Origin: Chloroflexota bacterium | Lineage (GTDB): Bacteria > Chloroflexota > Anaerolineae > SpSt-600 | NCBI GenBank assembly: GCA_011041825.1 | Contig: DRAO01000091.1 | Location: 1-7,704, forward strand | Reading direction: 5' to 3' | Length of the DNA: 7,704 nt | In this document: positions 1-5,351 of the stretch, piece after piece | Numbering within the stretch: the first letter of the stretch is position 1 | How the letters are laid out: each line of letters begins with the position of its first letter | Position numbers and translations under genes: made by a program | Notes under the pieces: generated by a model | Seen by the model: only the letters and a program-made list of their open reading frames with translations | The model's database searches: none | What the model was told of the DNA's origin: nothing

Positions 1-353
1 ATGCCGAGCGCATCCTTGAGGTAGCTAAAGCCAACCCGATGCATTACGCTCTGGTAAGGCTGTTGCGCCACACAAGCCTCAGAGCCGGGGAAATCCTCTC
101 AATCCGCTGGGACAGGCTTGACCTGGAAGGTGGCTATACCGTCCTCGTCGGAAGGGGAGGGCAGATGAGAAGCGTTTATTTCGGGCAGGAAGTGGCTGAG
201 GCCCTGAAGAGCTACAGGGAAATCCTGGGCGATAGCCCTCCGGAAAGGGTTTTCCCCTTCACGTACAACTCCCTGTACAACCTGTTGCGTCGGCTGGCGA
301 AAAAGGCGGGGGTGGAAGGGCCTTTCAGTCCCCGGGCCTGGAGGCGTCTTTAG
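1..353 (+). pseudogene. Tyrosine recombinase/integrase remnant, truncated and frameshifted
   Basis: This is the C-terminal catalytic part of a phage/XerC-like tyrosine recombinase, which would cut and rejoin DNA through a covalent tyrosine intermediate. The open frame runs in from the left edge (first full codon at 3), so Met at 39 is probably not the start. Box I is clear: HTSLRAGEIL, with the catalytic Arg codon at 81-83. The strand that usually carries the catalytic Lys (G-K-G) reads GRGGQMR. The box II region reads SPRAWRRL and then stops at 351. The expected continuation of that box (LATRYF, matching the FATHLL type) is encoded one base out of register at 350-367 and stops at 371-373. 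A single lost base between 347 and 350 would explain this. Box III with the nucleophilic Tyr is absent in every frame. His of HxxR is replaced by Arg. An active enzyme is very unlikely; this is a relic of an integrated element. Confidence 0.8.
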
Positions 354-366
354 CCACCCGGTACTT

Positions 367-395
367 TTGCTAACCTTTCGCATTTGTGTTATACT
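367..395 (+). promoter_or_regulatory. Predicted sigma70-type promoter with extended -10
   Basis: A -35-like TTGCTA (367-372) is separated by 17 bp from TATACT (390-395), which is preceded by TGT (387-389), giving an extended -10 element. Transcription would start near 402. It lies just after the recombinase remnant and points at the palindrome and the glycosyltransferase gene, so it could drive the whole downstream cluster with a leader of about 210 nt. The match is good by eye, but no experimental or comparative support is available. Confidence 0.5.
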
Positions 396-448
396 TCTGC
401 CTAGGGTTTTGAGAGCCTGTCTGAAAATTAAGCTGGCTAGTTGCTTTT

Positions 449-470
449 GCTCGGAACACAAGGTTCGAGC
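449..470 (+). other. Flanking hairpin A of the palindrome
   Basis: Stem GCTCG (449-453) pairs with CGAGC (466-470). It continues with AAC/GTT (455-457/463-465) across a bulged G at 454, leaving an ACAAG loop (458-462). The same C-ACAAG-G loop recurs in the first inner arm at 497-503. The hairpin is a near copy of the right-hand hairpin at 559-583: both begin GCTCGG and end CGAGCGA. Confidence 0.6.
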
Positions 471-481
471 GAGATAAAAAC

Positions 482-549
482 CTGATGCTCCGCCAGCACA
501 AGGCTGGCGGTATCCTGATACCCCTGCCCTCGTGGCGGGGGAGCATCAG
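482..549 (+). other. Four-way-junction (cloverleaf-like) core of the palindrome
   Basis: The closing stem of 9 bp is 482-490/541-549. Inside it, three arms follow one another with almost no unpaired junction bases. Arm 1 is 491-497/503-509, 7 bp with loop ACAAG. Arm 2 is 510-514/517-521, GTATC/GATAC with a very tight loop, more realistically 4 bp plus a CCTG tetraloop. Arm 3 is 522-528/534-539, 6 bp with a bulged T525 and loop CTCGT. Only G540 is left over at the junction. It is not a tRNA: the closing stem is too long, and no anticodon arm, T-loop or CCA pattern is present. The fold was drawn by eye; no energy calculation was made. Confidence 0.6.
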
Positions 550-558
550 CTCAAACTC

Positions 559-583
559 CGCTCGGCACCTGGTGTGCCGAGCG
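559..583 (+). other. Flanking hairpin B of the palindrome
   Basis: A perfect 10-bp stem, CGCTCGGCAC (559-568) with GTGCCGAGCG (574-583), closes a 5-nt loop CTGGT. It is a strong hairpin 29 nt before the glycosyltransferase start codon. No T-run follows, so it is a poor candidate for an intrinsic terminator on the + strand. It mirrors hairpin A at 449-470 across the palindrome centre. Confidence 0.65.
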
Positions 584-611
584 AATCCGTTCAGAAAGAG
601 AAAAATCGGAG

Positions 612-1787
612 ATGAAGGCAACCTGCATTGGTCCCTTTGGCCTGAGGATTAAAGGGACAACCCGGGCCAGGTTGTTGCCCCTGGCCCGGGCTCTGGTAAG
701 GAAAGGGTGGTCTGCGGTAGCCATTCTACCTCCTTGGGATTCCCCCCAGGACTCGGGGAAGACTTGGGAAGATAATGGGGTTGTGCTGCGCCACATCCGC
801 CTTCCAGTCAAAGCCCCCCTCCTTTATCACCTTCTGGTTGCTTGGAGGCTGGTGAGGGAATGCCTGAGTCACAAACCGGAGCTGGTGCACCTCTTCAAGC
901 CCATAGGCTATCCAGGCTTGACGGCAATGATGTTGTGGAGCCTAAAGCGATTGGGGAGGTTCAGGGGGCTTTTGATAGTTGATGCCGACGACTGGGAGGG
1001 GCACGGAGGATGGAGCGATATTTCAGCTTATCCTGCCCATTGGCGGGCTTTTATCCCGTTCCAAGAGAGGTGGGTGTTGACCCATTGTGATGCCGTAACC
1101 GTGGCCAGCCGAACCCTTCAAACCCTGGTCTGGAGCTTGGGGGTTCCTCCTTCCAAGGTGTTTTACCTCCCTAACGGGGTGGAGTTACGGGGGGGCAGCC
1201 CCCAGGGCAGCCAATTACCTGGGGTGCTCTCGGGCAAAGCAACGGTGGTGCTCTACACCCGGTTCGTGGAATTCGCCCCCGAGCGACTCTGGCGTATCTG
1301 GAAAGAAGTGGTCTCTCAGGTCCCTGAGGCTCACCTGGTGGTGATAGGGCGGGGGTTTAAAGGGGAGGAGAGCTCGCTATTGGAGATGGCCCGGGAGGAT
1401 GGGCTGGGGTCCACGCTTAGCTGCCTGGGGTGGAAGGAGCGGGACGAGGCCCTCAGATTGCTGGAAGAGGCCAAGGTAGCCATATGGCCTAGCGATGATA
1501 ACCTCATCAACAGGGCCAAATGTTCGGCCAAGTTGGCGGAATTGGCTTCCCTGGGCATACCCGTAGTGGCTGAAGATGTGGGGGAAAATTCCCTCTACGT
1601 CCCGGCGGAGCTTCTGGTGAAGAGCGGGGATGTTTCGGAATTTGCCCGCAAGGTAGCGGCTCTGTTGCGGGATGAGGCCTTTCGCCTGGAGATGGGACGT
1701 AAGACCAGGGAGCGGGTTATCCCTGAGCTGACCTGGGATAACTTGGCTGAAGGGTTTGTAAAATTTATCTCGTGTTATGCCGGGTAG
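612..1787 (+). CDS. Glycosyltransferase, GT4-like (GT-B fold)
   Basis: The 391-residue protein has the usual length and two-domain layout of a GT-B glycosyltransferase, which moves a sugar from a nucleotide-sugar donor to an acceptor at the cytoplasmic side of the membrane. The N-terminal domain opens with a Rossmann-like strand and glycine loop (IGPFGLRIKGTTRAR, residues 6-20). It contains LVHLFKP (91-97) and DADDWEG (124-130). The interdomain stretch has YLPNGV (185-190), typical of the GT4 hinge. The C-terminal donor domain starts near VVLYTRF (212-218), has VVIGRG (243-248), and ends in AKLAELASLGIPVVA (306-320). That holds the second Glu (E310) of the GT4 ExxxxxxxE pattern, but Ala302 stands where the first Glu is common. 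The start fits the family's N-terminus. Its Shine-Dalgarno is weak: GGAG abuts the ATG, and AAAGAG lies 11 nt away. It is the first gene of the cluster; donor and acceptor cannot be told. Confidence 0.85.
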   Translation: MKATCIGPFGLRIKGTTRARLLPLARALVRKGWSAVAILPPWDSPQDSGKTWEDNGVVLRHIRLPVKAPLLYHLLVAWRLVRECLSHKPELVHLFKPIGYPGLTAMMLWSLKRLGRFRGLLIVDADDWEGHGGWSDISAYPAHWRAFIPFQERWVLTHCDAVTVASRTLQTLVWSLGVPPSKVFYLPNGVELRGGSPQGSQLPGVLSGKATVVLYTRFVEFAPERLWRIWKEVVSQVPEAHLVVIGRGFKGEESSLLEMAREDGLGSTLSCLGWKERDEALRLLEEAKVAIWPSDDNLINRAKCSAKLAELASLGIPVVAEDVGENSLYVPAELLVKSGDVSEFARKVAALLRDEAFRLEMGRKTRERVIPELTWDNLAEGFVKFISCYAG

Positions 1788-1799
1788 TTATCTGGAGAA

Positions 1800-2984
1800 A
1801 TGGCTGAGGTTGTCATCAAGTCGGGTAGGGAAAAGTCCATCCTGAATAAGCATCCTTGGGTGTTTTCAGGAGCTATAGAGAGGATTGAAGGGGCCTTCCA
1901 AGACGGGGATGTTGTGGATTTGGTGAGCCACAGGGGGGAGTTCCTGGCCAGGGGATACTTGAATACCCGGTCTCAAATAACCGTGCGGATCCTCACCTGG
2001 CAGGAAGAGGAGGTTAACACCTCTTTTTGGGAGAGGCGTTTAAAGAGGGCCGTATGCTCCAGGGAAGGCCTCTTCAAAAGGGGGGAAACCGAGGCCATCC
2101 GCCTGGTTAACGCCGAATCGGATGGGCTCCCCGGTTTAGTGGTGGACCGCTATGGGGATTACTTGATTGTGCAATTCCTCACCCTGGGGATAGAAAAACA
2201 CAAAGGGGAGATTGTGGAGATACTCAGAGAGCTTCTGAACCCCCGTGGTATATATGAGCGTAGCGATGTAGATGTGCGGTACAAAGAGGGGCTCAGCTAT
2301 GCGAGGGGAGTTCTCTGGGGGCGGGAACCTCCAGAGCGCCTCTTGATACGGGAGTACGGATTGCGCTTTTGGGTGGATGTAAAAAAGGGGCATAAGACGG
2401 GGTTCTACCTGGATCAGCGGGAGAATCGCCATAAGGTGGTGAATTTCGCTGAAGGTGCAGAGGTGCTTAACTGCTTTGCCTATACGGGTGCCTTCGGCGT
2501 TTATGCTCTTTGGGGGGGAGCCAGGCGAGTCATACACGTGGAATCATCGGCGGAGGCCCTGGCGATGGCAGAGGCTAACGTGGAGCTTAACGGTTTCCCC
2601 GTGCACAGAGAGGACTTCGTGGTAGGTGATGTATTCCAGGTTTTAAGGGAATACAGGGACGAGGGCAGGCAATTTGATTTAATCGTCCTCGACCCGCCCA
2701 AGTTTGCTTTTTCCAGGGACCAGATACCGGATGCCATCAGGGGATATAAGGACATCAATATGCTGGCTATGCAGTTGTTGAGGCCTGGAGGGGTCCTGTT
2801 CACCTTCTCCTGTTCGGGGTTGGTGCCCCCTCAGCTCTTCCAGAAAGCTGTGTTCTGGGCTTCCATAGATGCTCGGAGGGAGGCCTGCGTGTTGGAGAAG
2901 CTCTCCCAGGCTCCTGACCACCCCTTTGCTTTGAACTTCCCCGAGGGGGAGTACCTTAAAGGCTTTATCTTGAGGGTGTGGTAA
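1800..2984 (+). CDS. rlmI: 23S rRNA (cytosine-C5)-methyltransferase, RlmI-like
   Basis: This cytoplasmic SAM-dependent enzyme would place the m5C mark on 23S rRNA (C1962 in E. coli). At 394 residues it is almost the same length as E. coli RlmI (396, from memory) and collinear with it. An N-terminal PUA domain (about 1-75) begins KSGREKSILNKHPWVFSGAI, followed by ESDGLPGLVVDRYG (106-119) and GHKTGFYLDQR (197-207). The methyltransferase fold has motif I NCFAYTGAFG (224-233), acidic E248 after strand 2, motif IV LDPPKF (297-302), GYKDINMLAMQLL (315-327) and motif VI FSCSG (336-340) with the expected catalytic Cys338. It ends HPFALNFPEGEYLKGF, as in RlmI. All key residues are present. GGAG (1794-1797) precedes the ATG by only 2 nt. 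The gap from the glycosyltransferase gene is 12 nt, so co-transcription is likely although the function is unrelated. Confidence 0.93.
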   Translation: MAEVVIKSGREKSILNKHPWVFSGAIERIEGAFQDGDVVDLVSHRGEFLARGYLNTRSQITVRILTWQEEEVNTSFWERRLKRAVCSREGLFKRGETEAIRLVNAESDGLPGLVVDRYGDYLIVQFLTLGIEKHKGEIVEILRELLNPRGIYERSDVDVRYKEGLSYARGVLWGREPPERLLIREYGLRFWVDVKKGHKTGFYLDQRENRHKVVNFAEGAEVLNCFAYTGAFGVYALWGGARRVIHVESSAEALAMAEANVELNGFPVHREDFVVGDVFQVLREYRDEGRQFDLIVLDPPKFAFSRDQIPDAIRGYKDINMLAMQLLRPGGVLFTFSCSGLVPPQLFQKAVFWASIDARREACVLEKLSQAPDHPFALNFPEGEYLKGFILRVW

Positions 2985-2985
2985 A

Positions 2986-4062
2986 ATGTTATGGCTGCTG
3001 AGTCACTTACCCCTTTATTGGCTGTTTCGTGCTTTTGGTTACCCTAGGCTTCTCCCCTTCAGTTTGGTGATAAGCCTGACATATCGGTGCAACTCTCGCT
3101 GTGCTACCTGTCGGGTTTGGCAGCGACGTTCGGATGAGCTTTCCAGCGGAGAGTGGGAAAAAGTCTTCCGGAAGTTGGCCCATCACGGGCGGGTTTATTA
3201 CCTTACTTTCAGCGGAGGTGAACCTTTCTTACGGGATGACATTGCCGATATCGTGGTCTCGTCGGCCCAAGTCCTGAAGCCTGCTCTCATTACCATCCCC
3301 ACCAATGGCCTTTTGAGCCGCAGGATACCAACCCAAGTGGAGAAGATGCTTAAAGAGCTGCCGCCTGGGACTGAGCTTGGCATCAACCTCTCCTTGGATG
3401 AGGTGGGTGAGAGGCACGACCGCATCCGCAATGTGCCGGGGAACTGGGAGAAAGCGATGGAGACTTACAGGGCCCTTAAGGCCATCAACCACCCGAATTT
3501 GGTGCTAAGCATCCACACGGTCATCTCCCGCTTCAATGTCGAGCGCATAGGGGCGATAAGCAAGGCGCTGCTGGAATTGGAGCCCGATTCTTACATAACT
3601 GAAGTGGCCGAGGAACGGGTGGAGTTGCGCACGGTTGGATTGCCTATAACCCCTAGCCCCGATGAATACAAGGCGGCAGTGGAAGCGGTGTTGGATAACT
3701 TACGGGGGCGTCATTTTCACGGGATGCCCCGGTTCACTCAGGCTTTTCGGCTTTATTATTATCACCTGGCGGAGAAAATCCTCCGGGAGAAGCGCCAGGT
3801 TATCCCCTGCTATGCGGGGTGGGCTTCCGGTCACATAGCCCCGGACGGGGATGTCTGGACCTGTTGTACCAGAGCTCAGCCTGTAGGCAATCTGAGGGAG
3901 ACCGATTATGATTTGCGCCCTGTCTGGTTTGGAGATAAAATTGCGGAATTGCGGAAGAGCATAAAGGCTGGGGAGTGTTATTGTCCTATGGCTAATGCCA
4001 GTTATGCGAATATGCTGCTGCATTTGCCCACCCTCCTTCGGGTTGTGGCAAACTTGGTCTAA
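2986..4062 (+). CDS. Radical SAM protein with C-terminal SPASM/Twitch-like cysteine region
   Basis: The 358-residue protein should cleave SAM at a [4Fe-4S] cluster to start radical chemistry; the substrate is unknown. The cluster motif CNSRCATC (C35, C39, C42) is followed by SGGEP (76-80), the SAM-binding GGEP element, and by IPTNGLL (104-110) and INLSLDEVGERHDRIR (133-148), typical of the TIM-barrel core. The C-terminus looks like a SPASM/Twitch-type auxiliary cluster domain: PCYAG (C275), GHIAPDGDVWTCC (C293/C294), GNLRE (301-305) and GECYCP (C331, C333). The last pair is C-x-C, and no further Cys follows, so the domain may bind one cluster. A hydrophobic N-terminus (LWLLSHLPLYWLF) precedes the core and may contact membrane or lipid. 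The ATG lies 1 nt after the rlmI stop, with GAGGG (2972-2976) 9 nt upstream, so translation is probably coupled. A role in glycan, lipid or peptide modification is inferred from neighbours only. Confidence 0.85.
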   Translation: MLWLLSHLPLYWLFRAFGYPRLLPFSLVISLTYRCNSRCATCRVWQRRSDELSSGEWEKVFRKLAHHGRVYYLTFSGGEPFLRDDIADIVVSSAQVLKPALITIPTNGLLSRRIPTQVEKMLKELPPGTELGINLSLDEVGERHDRIRNVPGNWEKAMETYRALKAINHPNLVLSIHTVISRFNVERIGAISKALLELEPDSYITEVAEERVELRTVGLPITPSPDEYKAAVEAVLDNLRGRHFHGMPRFTQAFRLYYYHLAEKILREKRQVIPCYAGWASGHIAPDGDVWTCCTRAQPVGNLRETDYDLRPVWFGDKIAELRKSIKAGECYCPMANASYANMLLHLPTLLRVVANLV

Positions 4063-4083
4063 TTTACGGCTTGGGAGAAGAAG

Positions 4084-4914
4084 ATGCAGGTGTTCCTCTT
4101 TGTCATCGTTGGTTTAATCAGTGGAGGGCTGGGGGCAATGGTGGGCCTGGGAGGAGGGGTCATCATTGTGCCAGCATTGACCCTTTTCTGCGGGGTGCCC
4201 ATCCGCCAGGCCATTGCCGCCAGCCTGGTGGCCGTGATTGCCACATCCATTACCGCAGCTATCGGCTATGTGCGGGAGGGATTTGCCAACATCCGTCTGG
4301 GGATGACCCTGGAGATAAGCACGAGCATCGGGGGGATGTTGGGAGGCCTTACTGCCGCTGCCCTCAACCGGGAGGTTCTGAGCGGGATTTTCGGGGTGGC
4401 TTTGGGCCTCATATCCGGTTATCTCCTGGTGAGACACAGAATAGCTGATTCTTATACCTTAAGTTGCGAACAGGGGCTTCTGGGCGGTTGCTATTATGAC
4501 CCATCGTTGGGGAAAGAAGTCCACTATCGAGTCCGGCGTTTGCCTGTGGGGTTGCTGGCTTCTTTCATAGCCGGAAATATATCCGGGCTCCTGGGTGTTG
4601 GCGGTGGCTTCATTAAGGTTCCCACTTTGATTATCGCTATGGGGATACCCGTTAAGGCAGCAATCGCCACCAGCAGTTTTATGATAGGCATAACGGCTTG
4701 TGCTGGCGCTTATATCTACTATACCCGGGGGATGGTTAATCCCCTAGTGGCTGTGCCGGTAACTTTGGGGGTTACAGCCGGAGCTTATATCAGTTCACGT
4801 TTGGCCCCTCGGGTTAAGAGCGTTTACCTGACCATAATCCTGGCAATCATCTTGCTGGGCTTATCCATCCAGATGCTCCTAGCGGCCTTCGGCATCAATC
4901 TTCTTGGTCAATGA
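4084..4914 (+). CDS. TauE/SafE (TSUP) family membrane transporter
   Basis: This is a 276-residue inner-membrane protein of the sulfite exporter TauE/SafE family (TSUP, formerly DUF81). Members move small anions and organosulfur compounds such as sulfite or sulfoacetate, but substrates are rarely proven. The family's internal duplication is plain: GLGAMVGLGGGVIIVP (15-30) in the first half and SGLLGVGGGFIKVP (167-180) in the second, each followed by GVPIRQAIAASL or GIPVKAAIATSS. About 7-8 hydrophobic segments can be seen. A polar loop (about 117-153) between the halves holds C128 and C136 and YYDPSLGKEVHYRVRRLP. I associate this loop with the TSUP subgroup that is paired with DUF1634 proteins. 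The start is well supported: GGGAG at 4073-4077 lies 6 nt before the ATG. The gene follows the radical SAM gene by 21 nt and precedes the DUF1634 gene by 21 nt. Confidence 0.88.
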   Translation: MQVFLFVIVGLISGGLGAMVGLGGGVIIVPALTLFCGVPIRQAIAASLVAVIATSITAAIGYVREGFANIRLGMTLEISTSIGGMLGGLTAAALNREVLSGIFGVALGLISGYLLVRHRIADSYTLSCEQGLLGGCYYDPSLGKEVHYRVRRLPVGLLASFIAGNISGLLGVGGGFIKVPTLIIAMGIPVKAAIATSSFMIGITACAGAYIYYTRGMVNPLVAVPVTLGVTAGAYISSRLAPRVKSVYLTIILAIILLGLSIQMLLAAFGINLLGQ

Positions 4915-4921
4915 GGGGTTG

Positions 4922-4929
4922 AGGAGGTG
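4922..4929 (+). promoter_or_regulatory. Shine-Dalgarno AGGAGGTG that sets the DUF1634 start
   Basis: AGGAGGTG is close to a perfect anti-Shine-Dalgarno complement, and it ends 6 nt before ATG 4936. A GTG at 4927 in the same frame would lie inside this site, so the ATG is the better start. Confidence 0.7.
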
Positions 4930-4935
4930 GAGGAA

Positions 4936-5289
4936 ATGCAGAAAGGCAAGGCGGATGAAGAATTGAACATAATCGTTTCACGGGTGTTGTTAGTGGGAAT
5001 TTCCCTGGTTATTTCCCTTATGAGCATAAGTTTTTTCCTCTCGCTTCTGCGTCCGGTTTCTCTTCCCACCTCAACAATCTCCTTGGCTGATTTCCCTTCC
5101 GCATTGAGCCAGGGCAGACCTGAGGCTTTCCTGAACTTGAGCCTGGTAATCCTCCTTATCACCCCCTCGCTGTGCGTGACCGTGCTCCTGGTCGAATTTG
5201 TGCGCCGGCGCCAATGGCTCTTTGCCATCATCGCCTTAACGGTGCTGGCAGTGTTAGCTCTAAGCGCAACCCTGGGGGTTAGAGGTTAG
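4936..5289 (+). CDS. DUF1634 family small membrane protein
   Basis: The 117-residue protein starts MQKGKADEELN and then has three hydrophobic segments. These are roughly residues 15-38 (RVLLVGISLVISLMSISFFL), 62-85 (FLNLSLVILLITPSLCVTVL) and 91-113 (WLFAIIALTVLAVLALSATL), with the basic patch RRRQ just before the last. The three-helix layout, the length and its place directly behind a TauE/SafE gene match DUF1634, an uncharacterised family that often sits beside TSUP transporters. It is plausibly a partner or regulatory subunit of the exporter, but this is inferred from gene pairing only. The start at 4936 is chosen over GTG 4927 because of the strong Shine-Dalgarno at 4922-4929. No promoter is visible in the 21-nt gap, so it is likely translated from the same message as the transporter. 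Confidence 0.75.
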   Translation: MQKGKADEELNIIVSRVLLVGISLVISLMSISFFLSLLRPVSLPTSTISLADFPSALSQGRPEAFLNLSLVILLITPSLCVTVLLVEFVRRRQWLFAIIALTVLAVLALSATLGVRG

Positions 5290-5340
5290 AATTCCCCAGC
5301 CGACGATGAAATGCCCCCTCTTTTGTGCAGTTCTGTAAAT

Positions 5341-5347
5341 GGGGAGG
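5341..5347 (+). promoter_or_regulatory. Shine-Dalgarno GGGGAGG favouring a TTG start at 5352
   Basis: GGGGAGG lies 4 nt before an in-frame TTG (5352-5354). The alternative in-frame GTG at 5325 has no Shine-Dalgarno upstream: the preceding bases are CCCCCTCTTTT. The short spacer keeps this choice uncertain. Confidence 0.45.
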
Positions 5348-5351
5348 AATT

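Larger units (their letters stand above)
449..582. repeat. 134-bp nested imperfect palindrome (MITE/REP-like structured element)
   Basis: The two halves are reverse complements of each other about the centre between 515 and 516. The outer parts (449-471 versus 559-582) match at about 20 of 24 positions. The inner parts (482-514 versus 517-549) match at about 25 of 33, with a perfect 10-bp run at 482-491/540-549. Each half also contains its own smaller hairpins, so the element is a palindrome made of palindromes. It has no coding capacity and lies between a predicted promoter and the glycosyltransferase start. Its structure fits a small non-autonomous mobile or REP-type intergenic repeat, or a structured leader RNA. 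I recognise no named family, and no second copy is in the window. Confidence 0.7.

Noticed and set aside
413..428. GCCTGTCTGAAAATTA as the end of an insertion sequence.
   Set aside because: It looks like some IS termini, but the right side offers only a 6-bp inverted match (TTCAGA at 590-595) at an unsymmetrical distance. No transposase or target duplication is visible.
476..549. Intrinsic terminator on the minus strand: the stem 482-549 read in reverse is followed by a run of five T (complement of 476-480).
   Set aside because: No minus-strand gene in the window would need it, and the stem is a branched junction rather than a simple hairpin. The T-run could be chance.
482..549. tRNA gene suggested by the cloverleaf-like fold.
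   Set aside because: The closing stem is 9 bp, the arms have wrong sizes, there is no GTTCGAATC-type T-loop or anticodon arm, and the molecule is symmetric about its centre.
449..583. Integron attC site.
   Set aside because: Despite the hairpins and nearby recombinase, I see no RYYYAAC/GTTRRRY core sites at the ends and no gene cassettes.
370..811. Minus-strand open frames of 83-120 codons over the recombinase, palindrome and glycosyltransferase start.
   Set aside because: They have no family-like sequence, they cross the palindrome, and they mirror well-supported + strand genes.
1189..1195. Seven-G run in the glycosyltransferase gene (another at 2512-2518 in rlmI) as phase-variation sites.
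   Set aside because: The runs are short, the frames are intact and such runs are expected in Gly/Trp-rich, G-rich coding DNA.
1200..1224. Hairpin CCCCAGG/CCTGGGG as a terminator or attenuator.
   Set aside because: It lies inside the glycosyltransferase coding region at the interdomain linker, has an 11-nt loop and no T-run.
4071..4448. Alternative 125-codon + strand frame overlapping the TauE/SafE gene.
   Set aside because: Its translation is low-complexity and unlike any protein; the overlapping frame gives a clear TSUP transporter.
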